Part shown: piece by piece, positions 12,088 through 24,312 of the stretch
Layout of the letters: each line of letters opens with the position of its first letter
How positions within the stretch are numbered: position 1 is the stretch's first letter
Source of the DNA: Siphonodentalium dalli
Lineage: Eukaryota > Mollusca > Scaphopoda > Gadilida > Siphonodentaliidae
Assembly: GCA_032622095.1 (NCBI GenBank)
Contig: CP136061.1
Coordinates: 185,880,369 to 185,944,368, forward strand
Length of the DNA stretch: 64,000 nt
Direction: 5' to 3'
Program-made: the position numbers and the translations under genes
The notes under the pieces: model-generated
Databases searched by the model: none
What the model saw: only the letters and a program-made list of their open reading frames with translations
What the model was told of the DNA's origin: nothing

Positions 12088-12514
12088 GTTGTGACTTACT
12101 GTCGTTTCAACCACTTTTAAAGCCACATCATGATGTTGTAAGTTTGGCAGAGCACTCAAGACGGTTATTTTCGCTTGGAAATCACCCCACAGCACAGAAA
12201 ACACGGAACATGTCAAGAACCTGACAAATTTACCAAGGTACATCTATCAGGTTACCTTCCCTTTGCATGGATCACAAATCAACAGTAATCGAGAATTGAA
12301 CCATCTTTAATAGACATGGCTTATATGACTCTCTAATGTCAGGGTTTTATCCATGAAATTTGGGAAGGGCCGCGCCTCTTTTATCAAATTGGGATAAACA
12401 AGATCCATGCTCTGACAAGTCTGGAAGTGTAACTAGACACTACACTTCTGAAACATAATTAAGCATTTTCAGAATGAATTCCAATTTAACTGAGGACAAA
12501 CATTAAACTTTATA

Positions 12515-12630
12515 ATGAAAGTGTCAATGACACTGTAGCTCAACTTAGGTAGGGGAATAATTTAATGGTCGACAGTAAATGGAGGAATAGGAAAAGTGCT
12601 AATTGAAATGTCTAAGTAAGACTAGATGTA
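12515..12630. mobile_element. Satellite-bearing element copy B, head part
   Basis: The head matches copy E at 53685 almost base for base through TAAGACTAGATGTA. It is interrupted at a TA by the element at 12631-14081 and resumes at 14082. Confidence 0.75.
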
Positions 12631-14081
12631 CTGTTATGCCCTAAGTAAATGGCCCATCTAACTGAAGTGGCACCCCAGTTTAACTGCGTTCCGTTTTAAC
12701 CTAACCGCGGTTATAAGATGCGTTTAAAACGCGAGAACCGAATAAATTGTGCGGTTAAAACGGATACATCGCGGTTAAACCGGTATATGTCGCTCTTAAT
12801 GGAACAGATACTAATACCATATGGCGTATATGGCATGTCATGTTTTAGTTGCCATGCTCGTTAGACAAGTTAGCACAAATAACATGGCATCCCTTTCAAT
12901 ATCAATATTTTTTGTAGTGGATCTTCTATTTATTTTGGATAAATAGAACAGACATTCATATACCAATATGTTATGTTTTGGGTAAACGGAAGATTGTGAT
13001 GTATGGTGTGAAAAAATAAAAGTGTTTTTGTGTGTTTTATTTATTTTTGGATTTCTTTTTATTATAATGTTGTATACTTTATAGTAGCCTTTTGGTGAAA
13101 ATAACAGTTGGGCTAACCCCAATGGGTAATCGGAATTCTTACGGCCCATTTTCGACTTTAACCATCGATAAAATAAATATTTATATAATTATATATAAAT
13201 ATAATTATTCGACAATTTAGCTGACGAGTGCCGGTCACTTTCAATGTAAGGAAACGCGTTTAAAATGGAACAACCGCAAAAACGGATAAAACGCATTTCA
13301 AACGGATTCGAGTGGATAATTATATAATAATATAAAGTGGGGGTTAGAGTCCCACACATGCATCATAAATGTAAAGTGAGGGAAACAAAAATGCGTTTAA
13401 ACGGAACAACCACACTCTTCAAACGTCGGGCATTATTCAGATATCGGAAACCGATATTTAAGTTTTCCGATCTTGCATTCGTAGCTATATAATCATAATT
13501 AACTACAAACGTGACACGCCAGTTACATATACATCAAAAATATACAAAATTATACATAATTAACTACAAACGTGACACACCAGCTAGATTCGCGAATTGC
13601 GTATGTACTATTAATAGTATTAAATTCAGCACTTTACTTTGCTTCAAACATAAGCATGTATTTTTTCACAAGCCGATCAACGGACGTATACTAGAACATA
13701 TACGTCAAAATTATAGTTTTCAACAAGTCGGGATTAAAACATAAAATATATAGTGTTGAGTACCGATGGTGATAACAAAAACATACAATCAACTCCTGGT
13801 CGATTATGAAGTTACAACTTTGCCGTGATCGCTAAAACACAAAACGATAACATACACTGGTAGATGCATGGGTAGTACCCCTCTCTTTCCCATTAAATAT
13901 TCAAATACCGGAAGGTTAACGTTTACGTGCGGTTAAGGGTTATTAACTGCGGTAACCTAACCGCATGTAACTGCGATGCCACCGCAGTTACGGCAAATAA
14001 CTGCGGTGCGGTTACGGTTTAACCGCAGTTGTAAACGGATTATAACTGCAGTTAATGGGTCATTTACTTAGGGCATAACAG
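12631..14081. mobile_element. 1.45-kb transposon nested in satellite element B
   Basis: Inverted ends CTGTTATGCCCTAAGTAAAT are flanked by TA at 12629-12630 and 14082-14083. The uninterrupted sequence is preserved at 53795-53815, which confirms the insertion. TA duplication suggests a Tc1/mariner-type non-autonomous element; a GTAC duplication is equally compatible. The body is rich in TAACCGCGGTTA and CGTTTAAAACG motifs and has a 62-bp direct repeat near 13494/13556. A 103-codon minus frame at 12838-13149 has no transposase motif. Confidence 0.75.
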
Positions 14082-15076
14082 TACATGTCAATATCAACAT
14101 TCATAACAGGTTTCATAATGATCGGATCAGGGATGTGGTGATTATGGTGTGCCAAAGGATTTATTGATGCAAAGAGAAAATTCTAAAATGGCCACCGGCA
14201 GCCATGTTTTTTTCCGAATTACCCCAAAATGACTTGTTCCCATCTACAGCCTTTACAAATCTCATAATGATCTGATCAAAGGTATGACCTGTAGCCTGTG
14301 CCAATGGATTTAGTCATGCAAAGAGTAAAATCCAAGATGGCTGCTGGCGGGCCATGTTTTTCGGCTGAACGACCCCAAAATGACTCGTTTCCCATCTACA
14401 TATCATTGTTAACATACATGACAAATTTCTTGAAGTTCCGACCAAAGCTACGACCTGTAGCCCGCACCAAAGGATTTATTCATGCAAAGAGTAAAATCCA
14501 ATATGGCTGCTGGCGGACATGTTTTTTAGCCAAACGACCCCAAAATGACTCGTTCCCATCTACATGTTAATATTAACATCCATGATAAATTTCATAATGA
14601 TCAGACGAACAGTACGACCTGTAGCCCGCGCCAATGGATTGAATTTTGAAATCCAAAATGGCCACCAGCGGCCATGTTTTTTGGCCGTATGACCCCAAAA
14701 TGACTCGTTCCCATATACATGTCATTGTTAACATCCATGACAAATTTCATGAAGTTCTGACCAAAGCTACAACCTGTAGCCCGCGCCAAAGGATTTAGTC
14801 ATGCAAAGAGTAAAATCCAAGATGGCTGCTGGCAGCCATATTTTTTGGCCGAACAATTTTGAAATCCAAGATGGCCACCAGCGGCCATGTTTTTTGGCCG
14901 AATGACCCCAAAATGACTCGTTCCCATCTACATGTCAACATTCATGCAAAATTTCATAAAGATCAGGCCAAAGGTACGACCTGTAGCCCGCGCCAAAGGA
15001 AATTGTTGACGGACACACGGACGACGGACGCCAAGCCATGGCAATAGCTCAAACTTACAAAAGTAAGTTGAGCTAA
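14082..15076. mobile_element. Satellite-bearing element copy B, monomers and tail
   Basis: About five monomers of the CCAAGATGG/GGCCATGTTTTTTGG satellite continue from the head at 12515-12630. The tail has a GACGGACGCC tract and the hairpin ending GTTGAGCTAA. One monomer near 14830-14870 is truncated by an internal deletion. Confidence 0.75.
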
Positions 15077-16495
15077 TAAACTATTAAAGGCACAAACATT
15101 CATTCAGTGTTTGAAATTTAGCCACATGTACATGTAGTACTACATTTTATTAGCTATGGAACATTAAGTCAGGCAGCTTTATAGTTGGTCCCATATTACA
15201 CATTAAAGAGTGAAATTGGGAATTTTACCTTGATAGCCTTTAATATTCCCCTAAGACGACCAGATAACACAACCTGAACGGCTTATAATGGCATGATGGG
15301 CCGTGTACTTTTATAGTGTTAGGGGTATGTAATAGTTTCCCCACTGAAAGAGATTTTGATGGGATGAATGGATTTTCTAGGATTTATAGGGTTAAGGCTA
15401 TTAGCTTTCTACCATTATATGATCACTATTGATTTTATTTCAACAGTATTTGACACACTCTAATAAATAATCATCACTCTCCCTCAACGGCCAGGGCAGA
15501 TTAGTATGCTCAATTGGTATGGATGGCAGAGTCTGGACATCCATTCTATAACTTCTTCTATGCGCTCACGTGCTTCAAACGCTCTTAATAACTCAGACAT
15601 GATGTATATTGGTACATGTATATGCTATTCATGTTTTTGAATTAATAGTACAAGGGGTGACAGGAAGACAGTCTGGCCTGACTACGCCAACCCCCTCAAA
15701 TATACAATATAATATAATAATAAAATTTATATGATAATGATATTTTATTTTACTGATTTCCGAACACTCAGCAGAAATATTTTTAGGGATACGGATTGGG
15801 TTGGTCCAGTCCACTAACAAGGTCTGGTCTCTGCAGTCTGGTTCTCATGCCTGGACCGGTCCAAAGCGGTCCGGTCTACCTTTATAACAAATAAATTGCT
15901 TAGTTTAGTCAATAGTGCAACGTAATACTTGAAAATCAATTCCAGGGCATTGAAATTAGTTTTGTTAATAATGTCTATAGCACACACTGTCCCGTTACAT
16001 ACAGTTGTCACACTGTAGTGTATAGTTCCCTGCCTATATGTAATTTACATAGGCTATAATTGGAACACATATACCCCTCATTTAACACAAGCTCAATATT
16101 GTTGAAAAACTAACTATCTTCAATTGCAGTTGAAATAGCACCATACTCAGTCTTTATATATCTAACTAGCTGAAACAGGCTTTGGGAGCCTTTATTCAGC
16201 ATCAGAGAGGCCTGATTGGCTTCCCACAGCTTCCCAATGTTTTCAATGAGGATAATAAACACATGAATAGTGATATGAATAGAATAATTTAAATGTTTAG
16301 AGTAGGGAGATTTTGTTTGTTAGGTATATAGGATCAGGACTTGGTAATTTCATAAGGGCCCAAACAATACCTATACATTTTTGATAAGGTGACTGGGCAT
16401 AAATCCCAACCATGACTCAGTAATCCTACATACTGGTAGAAGGCAGATGTTTGATTGTCATGACAAGTGCATTGGACTTTTTGTTTTAAAAATAT
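15077..16495. other. No gene seen
   Basis: Anonymous AT-rich sequence. Short frames at 15629 and 15814 are not supported by any motif. Confidence 0.45.
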
Positions 16496-16660
16496 TTAAC
16501 TCTTTCAATGCCAGGCTTATTTTGTAGGTTTAGTGCCAGGGAATCTTACGTTTTTCATGGGCATAAAAATTATTGTTTTTAAAATTTGCTATAGCATGCT
16601 ATAGCATACCCAAAAATTTTTTTTTTAAATTAATTTTATTTTTTTTAGGGCCGATCTCAT
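16496..16660. mobile_element. Partial CTCTTTCARTGCCAGG element
   Basis: TTAACTCTTTCAATGCCAGG followed by GGTTTAGTGCCAGGGAATC, GCTATAGCATGC and GGGCCGATCTCAT matches, inverted, the element at 59625-59952. It then runs into a hairpin-family fragment (TATGCGAGTCTCC, 16668-16710). Confidence 0.6.
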
Positions 16661-16710
16661 TATCTTTTATATGCGAGTCTCCATTGGGAGCAACACATAT
16701 ACAAGAGAAT

Positions 16711-18192
16711 GAACTTTTTTTAATAATTATAATACGCCAACCAATCAGGGCACCTTGACTTGGGGATTCGAAGCCAATAGTGAGAACAAATTTCATAACT
16801 GACCGACATCTCAGAGACAGAGGCTGCTGATCCATATGTCCAGTCAAGTGAATCTACAAGCAGCATCCTTCCCATAGATTAGATACACCGAGATAGATGG
16901 TTGAGAAGCCTGGGTTACACAATAGGAAGCACAGTACCGGTATGGTCATTGTTGGGTATAAAGTTAAGGTAAGGTCTCTGCTAAAACAAGCAGTCTGAAA
17001 TACTGGTGGTCGACACCCGACGGGGACAAATTGTAGCCTATTAACTTGCCTCTGAGTATGTAACTAATATTATAAGCTGCATCATTGACTGACAATGTCG
17101 CTTGTACTGAGTGAGGCAAATACCTTGGAATTCAAGCAGTTTTGTTCTAGGTACACACGAATATATAGATATCAAGTAATGCCTTTTAGCAAAGGTTTTG
17201 ACTTACATGCAGCATGGTGCAATAAAGGTATTAAACTGTCTGATCTGACAATATTCTAGAAGTAATGAGGTTTCAACACCACAATACTACAATGTAGTTT
17301 GCAACGAACATACAGTAGCATATAGATCGAATGCATGGTTATGCACCTTCTGTCTCTCAGAGGATGTGGGCTACTAATCAATCAGATGTGTGCTACACTG
17401 TGTCTAAATAATTATGTCATGTGTCGTGCTAGAGTGCATGTGTACTGTAACGACATGCATTGTGTGGCCGATGTCTATGACATCATAATTATTATCCAAA
17501 TAGACATACAGACTTAAACTGATTACTAGTGTGTATTTTTTTCGCGGCACGTGTGCGTATTTCTAATATTCGAGGTAGTCTCACCTTGGTACTTTCGTTC
17601 GAAGTTGATTTGGCAAATAAACAACTTCTAGAATACGCTAAATGCATTAGCGATTCAGAACATGGACACATAATACTTGCATCGCGTGGAAAATGTCAGA
17701 CAAATATCAATTGTTCAACACCCATGTGTCGACAAATTTGTCATGGCAGAGACAGATATTATATGTGACTGTTCCTCGCTTATGTTAAGCACAACTGCCT
17801 GTAATGTATTCATGCGTGTGTGCACTCCCCCAGTTCAAGTTGATCTGATTGGTGTATTATAATTGAATGTCAGAAACAATGAGAAGTTGAGAACTGATCG
17901 AAAATCTGTTATTTTTTCAGTTAAATTTTTTCCTGATAAGAAACATAACCCACCCCATAATATCGTGTTATAAAAGAACAATTATTGGGTACTAGTAAAT
18001 ATTGAAATTAGGAGCCCCCTTCTTCAGGATTTTAAGCCTGTACATTTAAAATCATTTTAGTAGTCATAATTTATCTTTAAACATGGATTTAGAAATACAA
18101 TTACACGACATCTGATGGCATTGGAAAAATATGCTTACAGTGATCAGACCCACCCACCACCTGGACCTTGTATCTTGGGAGTTTTTTCCTGG
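16711..18192. other. No gene seen
   Basis: Anonymous sequence with overlapping short frames near 17335-17862 that show no domain motif. Confidence 0.45.
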
Positions 18193-18600
18193 CAGACCTA
18201 AAATTTCCTAAAATTGCTAAAAATAGACAAACTAAGGGCTGTAACTCAGGTAAAAAAATCGGACAAATCAGATTTTAGTCCTTGTTTGTGATATTGTTGT
18301 AAAAGATCCATATACCAAATATGAATGAAATTGTTAATGTTTGTTCAAATTATTGCGCTAACAGACGTAAAATTTCCTATAATTGCTCAAAATAGACGAA
18401 CTATTAAAGGGTAGTAACTCAGGTAAAATATATCGGACAAAACTGATTTTCGAACTTAAATCAAGATATTTATGTGAAAGATCCATATACCAAATATGAA
18501 TGAAATTGGTTGATGCTTGTTCAAGTTATTGTGCTAATGGACATAAAATTTCTATAAATAGAAACAAGTGGCATAACTCTGATTAGAAAGTCCGGAGGAC
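18193..18600. repeat. Tandem repeat, about 2.4 units of about 172 bp
   Basis: Units begin at 18193, 18362 and 18537 with CAGACSTAAAATTTCCTA. They share TAACTCAGGTAAAA, ATCGGACAAA and GATCCATATACCAAATATGA. The third unit is partial. Confidence 0.75.
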
Positions 18601-19804
18601 CCATTTTCTGTGCAAAAGATACATACCAAGGTAGAACCTAAAAATATTTGCCTCTCAAATTTCCAAATTTTACTCATGACAGTGATTGCCAGAAATTTGT
18701 TTGCAAAGTGCAACAACTATTAAATTTTTTTTTTGTTAATACCAAGAGGATAATATAAGCCGACTTGACATGATGCCATCGCTGTTGAAAATAATTTAAA
18801 TGGCGAAAATCACAGCGCCCACAATCAGAAGTAACTGTATAGATGCATAATCGGATTAAGTGCCCCACAATTACAATTTATTTGGTTTCAGGGGTAAAAA
18901 ATATTTGATTTGAGTCGAGGAACCCACCTATCAAAGTTCAGTATTATTAGATATTGATTTTTGAAATCTATTATTTTTCACCATCGAGACTTATTAGTGG
19001 TCCAGTAAAAAGTCGTTGAGCTGACGGTCTCGGACCAAATTGCATATGAAGATGGATAACTAAAATCAAGAGGTTTTGTGTTGACAATAAGGTCAAATTT
19101 CGTCGAACAACATGTTGATAAATAACACGTTTTCAGGCAATTTCATACTATAGTTGACAGTGTTAGCAATATTTTTGGGCAATTAATAGATTCTGATAAC
19201 TGAAGCAGCTCTAAAAATGTTGTTGTTAGAATCTGATTATATGGGGACCATCAAATCAGACTGAGTACCTTTAAGAGTTATTGTTCATTGCTGAATATGC
19301 CAGCATGCCTGTCCATATTTACCAACAATGCTTTCAACACAAGGAAACTCGTAACTGGAGGATTATTGATAATGAAAATAGGAATAAATTCCTTCCATTT
19401 ATTTATGTTCTTCTTTATAATAATGGTTTAACAAAAGAGTTTTCAGTTGTAAACACCGTGTGCAGCTTTAAAGGCACATATTGTACACTGCAGTGTAAAA
19501 GACTGACATATTCAGAGCACATTGAAGTAATCCTCTATGAAGGATGTTACAGTCAACTATTATTGATGGAAACGTCAATCATATCTGTTGTAACATGTCA
19601 TATAAGAGGACAGCTGAACTAAATAGGAATGTAGTAGAAGTATTGATTACTCTGTGCTAACAAAACTGAACTCTGCGAACTCGGAAAATCTTATTCTGCG
19701 GACAATAAATGCAGTATACCATTTCCATATAAGAATGACAATGTGTTGCTATTTAGAACTATACATCATAAGTTTTGAGTCAGCTCATTATGTATCTCAA
19801 GTTC
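18601..19804. other. No gene seen
   Basis: A 113-codon plus frame at 19281-19622 is the longest here. It lacks homology I can recognise, so I leave it uncalled. Confidence 0.4.
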
Positions 19805-20305
19805 TTAAAGGTACGGTTGGCCTTGGCGGTGGGTATACTGTGAAAATATTTCCACCCGTCAAAAACCGCCACAAACAGAAAGAACATCAAATGTAGACAG
19901 ACTTTGTCCGTATACAAATAAGAAATATCGCATAAACAGTATGTTATTGTCATATATTTGACCATTGTTATGTAAACAAAGGCATAAAAAGTTACTTTTC
20001 TGGTGTTTGTTTATATTATGATGGTAAACATAAAGAGCGCTCTTTGTTGGTGAATTCCTGATATGGAACTAATAAAGAGCGTTTATGTCATTTGTGTGTG
20101 ATTAGCCAGTAGCATTGTGCTGTCTTCTGTAACACAATCAGGCTCTAGCTTAGGTAAACTGTAGTAGGTCTTTATGGTAACATGCTGTTTACGCGATGGT
20201 CATGGTATATATGAACGAAATTGTATACGTTTTAATGGTTTTCTGTTTACGGTGTTTGGAACAAATATGAATATTTTCGACAATTAAGGCCGCACGTGCC
20301 TTTAA
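19805..20305. mobile_element. Possible TTAA-type DNA element, 0.5 kb
   Basis: The ends TTAAAGGTACGGTTGGCCTT and, inverted, TTAAAGGCACGTGCGGCCTT are about 500 bp apart, each at a TTAA. The interior contains an AAAGAGCGCTCTTT palindrome. It has no transposase. The pairing could be fortuitous. Confidence 0.4.
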
Positions 20306-21099
20306 CAGAAGTGTTTAACACAACTTTCATACAACACAACATCATTTAGTGCCAGGGTCCATCAAATGAACCATAAAATATACTCACTAGTCAAAGCCAA
20401 GGCTCAGAATTATGATTGCTGAAAGTTCTCAAATTAAAGCCACATAGCAGCTTGGAGCCCAAATTGATACCTAGTTGTGATTGTGAGAGGGGAGGTCAAA
20501 ATAGGTAAATAATTATGTGTAATACTTTTATACAAACTTTAAATTCTGTGGAAAGACTTATTCAAGTCATGGAATTTCATTCAGCATGAAACAATAAAGA
20601 GCATATATAAGAGAATTCAGCGCAGCCTTGCATTAAATGTGAAAAGGTGACCCGGACATGGAATACTTGGGTTTATAATAGAGTCCAATTTAAGTTTACA
20701 ATGATAATGTATCAAATTCTACCAACAACACAGCCATCAATATAAGCCACCTCACTGCTGACCCATTAATATCGATGATATAGCAGAGCTGTCAACTAAT
20801 CACTGGCATTGTTTAAGCTGAATCTTGGCATCTCTATTAAGCCTATAAAATTTATAATGACCTCAGACCATCTGAAGTGATATACTCAGCTGTGCAATGC
20901 AGCATTTTCTAGTCTACTGCTGAAACATTTAAAAAAAATTAAATACCATAGCTTTCTTTATCTGCACATTGGCATAAGAGACATCAGAAAATGATATAGC
21001 CATATTAATAGCTAAAGTACTAGTAGTTCAAAGGCATGGGATGGAATTGGTGAATTGTGTTTAATATCGCTCCAAACAAATTTATCAGTACATAACACA
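20306..21099. other. No gene seen
   Basis: Anonymous AT-rich sequence. Confidence 0.4.
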
Positions 21100-21515
21100 A
21101 GATTTTGGACCACTCAAAACCAAATTTGGTGTTGTGACTCAGGGTACCCTTGGCGGACTTATAATGGTGTTAGTTTTTTCAAATTTTGTTAACTTTAAAA
21201 AAAAAAAAAAAAATTTAAATTGACCAAGGAGTTCAATCTAAATTAAATAAACACAACATTAAATTTTTTTTTATAATTATTTAAAAAAAGATTTTAGTTT
21301 TTTTGTTAAATTGAGCAACGAATTCAATTAAACATTTTTTTTAAGAGTTAAAAATAGTCGAATCAAACCCATATTTGAACTCCATCTGTCTTTTGGGCTG
21401 AGAAATTCATTTAAAAAATTTGGTTCCGATGAGATAGAACAAATTTGAGTTATCGCACCATGCGTAAAGTGTCTACAGCTAGACAGACGGACGGATGGAT
21501 GAACGACAAGGGTCA
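21100..21515. repeat. AT-rich repeat ending in an ACGGACGGATGG tract
   Basis: Poly-A/T blocks separated by GAGTTCAATCTAAATTAAAT-like segments end in CAGACGGACGGATGGATGAA. The tract resembles the tail tracts of the satellite-bearing elements. No head was found. Confidence 0.45.
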
Positions 21516-22359
21516 ATCAGGACGATAAACTGAAGCACTTGTACAATTACACTGAGAAGGGTTAAATATGATCAATCACACAACGCAATACGTAGGACTT
21601 ATCAATGTGAATACTTTCTTCCAAGATTGCAAAATTGATACTAAATCAATGGTGATGCCGTGGTTGCCCGACTTGCACATGCCCATAGTGCTGCTCATGT
21701 CAGCGGCGGCATCTTTGATCTTGCATTGTTGAGACATCGAGTTTTTTTAACAGTCAAGTTACAATATTCATATGAACAACATTAGAATGAGTTATTATTT
21801 CATGCAAGTTCTGGATTCAGCAAAGAAACATCTTCGTCCAACTCTGATTCCAACAATTTCTGATATTTGAATAACCAGTCATATCATGTAACATGACTGT
21901 CATGTGAGTGCCTAGAGAAAAGCATGGCGACACCAAGGTGTTATCAACTATCTCTGAATTATTGACTGGAAGTAACCTCTCGTTGACAATTTAATTTTGG
22001 GTCAAGTTTATTTCGGGTGTTACAGGGAGTAAACATCTGTTTAGTACACTTTATTACACCATTCTGTTGTTAAACTTTTGTTTATTCTCACTATTTAGCC
22101 AATGACAATGTGCAGCCCACTCAAAACTGAAAGTGTATTGGGAAAGTGCTTACGAGAAATGCGAGCGTGATGTTCAAAATACATGTGCCTTGTACAGCGC
22201 ACAAGTGATTTTTCAAAATCAAAGGTCTGCTATTCCTTATATGGTACAATTAAAGAGCGCTTATTTCACTTCTATGCAAACTAATTAAACCCAAATTACC
22301 AAATTACATATGTGCATGTACTATTATATATTTTTTTGTTTCAAACAAGCCATGTCTGT

Positions 22360-22734
22360 TTAACCCTTTAGCGTCCAGAAAGCCCCAGAGCGCCCGGAGT
22401 TTTTGGATTTTTTTCGGTCATAGTTTACAACAAAAGTATTGCATTATAACACAACAAATTTATCTTATTTTTAATGTAAACAATAAAATGGATGTTACAT
22501 TATTAATATTTATGTTTTTGTTGGGTTTTGTGGTAGATTTTGTACAATTTAATTTAAGTCAATGTACTCCGCAATTGTGATCTGTGTACAGCCATCTAAT
22601 ATAGTTTTATTCTACAGATTTTTATTTACAAACTATATTTTTATTTCTAATAAAATATTTATTTGACTTGTTTATGTTTTTGAGCTATTAATAATATGCA
22701 CCTGAATTAAAAAGACCAATATCATGATTTGACC
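22360..22734. other. TTAACCCTTTAGCGTCC end, otherwise AT-rich
   Basis: A TTAA followed by CCCTTTAGCGTCCAGAAAG looks like one end of a piggyBac-like element. I could not find the matching end. The following 370 bp is AT-rich with no gene. Confidence 0.3.
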
Positions 22735-22880
22735 AGCGAAGCAAATACAGTTCCGAGTCAACTCCAAGACACCTGCGCTGTTGCAGTGTTGGTGTTACTA
22801 AGGACGCCGTGTTGTTCTAACTCTTTTGGCCCTAGATATGTTCTCAAATAAAACTGTCATTTGATTTGATTTTTCCCCTC
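22735..22880 (+). mobile_element. Possible LINE 3' end with TTGATTTGAT tail
   Basis: CACCTGCGCTGTTGCAGTG, GGCCCTAGATATGTTCTC and then AAATAAAACTGTCATTTGAT with a repeated TTTGATTTGATT tail resemble a truncated non-LTR 3' end. No coding part remains. Confidence 0.3.
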
Positions 22881-24312
22881 ATTCATCACAAGATCATATG
22901 ATTAATATTTTATTTTAATACACTGAGTGAGAAATTTTGAGAATTCAATAAAGTTTTGATCGCAAAGTTTGACAACATTTTCGATTTTCTCTTCAGTTAC
23001 ACGTCCCAACGTCATGCCAATTCAGCCCAATATTGTGGGCACGGGGATTGCCTGGATTAGTACCCAAATAAATTATGTTGTTAAAGCGCATTGACAAATA
23101 CATAATCTTGAGTATATTCTCCACACTATAATAGAAAATTACAAAGGAATGGACACATGATTCAATCCAAATGGTTTATTTAAAAAACACTCCCGCCAAG
23201 AAACGCCCACTGATAACATGCGCAAAAAATATGTACCTGTAAACACGTGGTTGGAAATTGGGGCGCATAATGGGGACTGTCATTTATCATGGCTATAACT
23301 ACTACCCATTCGGTAATACATAAATGACATTCATTGCAAATTCAACAGAATATATCTTAGATTTAGTATTAGTATCAATTGACCATTTATCGAATGTTGT
23401 CATTGAACTTATTGATCAGCTGATGACGATGAAAAAATCTAGGAACCTTGTCGACGTCATAGCAGCTATGATAAAATACTGTAGCACAAATTTATGTGCA
23501 TCGGCAGTTTTGTTCTCTCGTTTGATTAATAAAATTATTATTCTGCGCGCTTTAAAACTGCGAAATACTTCAGTAAATTGGCCATATCATGATGTGAAAA
23601 ATCAAAGAAATGACATTCATGATTGTATTACATTAGTTACTTTTATTTGAACACTGAGTTCACGAGCATACGCGGCTATTTTTAAATTGAAAGTGCGCGA
23701 TCAATGCGGAATAGTGCGCGAGGCATTTACCGCGAATTAGTTATCGGCACTGTCTTGTCCTTTTATATTGAATATGATTGCTCAAAATTTAACTAAGAGA
23801 ATCGTAAGATACAATGTAGACACAAAAAAATTGTTTAATTTATTAATTGCACAAGATCTGTATTGACTGCAATGTCAAGGTCAAACACCGGAGAAACAAA
23901 AGTAAACAAAACACACGTGCGATGTAATCGATGGTACAATTAATGTGGACTGGTGTGGACTAATAATGCAGACAATTGTAACTGAATTTACACGTAACTA
24001 TCCAAGAATTAATATGTCACTTGATGATTTATTTCATGTTTCATTTCACCACGTAGCCATTGCTTAAAATATTAATAAATCACCCAATTTCGTGATGTGC
24101 TTTTCCGACAGAGAAATTGAAACTGAAAGTCACATTGATCTGTTGATAAAACAAAACTTACCTTTTGTTTGTTTATTACATTTATTGTTATAGAATATAA
24201 ACATAAAACCTAATAAATATTCACCATACTGTCATGCTTGGGGAGGGGGATTAACAACTCTGAAACAAATTACTCCCAGTCACATCCATGCAGATGAACA
24301 TAATTTCATAAA
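22881..24312. other. No gene seen
   Basis: A 108-codon plus frame at 23324-23650 has no recognisable domain and no splice sites in suitable phase. It is left uncalled. Confidence 0.4.

Noticed and set aside
12100-12173. Possible minus-strand exon before a GTAAGT donor
   Set aside because: The donor is good and the frame is open, but the peptide matches no family I recognise, the plus strand is open too, and the frame overlaps the end of a double-hairpin element.
18674-19622. Frames of 64 and 113 codons
   Set aside because: No motif, no splice consensus in phase, and composition like the flanks.
23324-23650. 108-codon plus-strand frame
   Set aside because: Longest unassigned frame near 23 kb, but it has no domain and no supporting signals.
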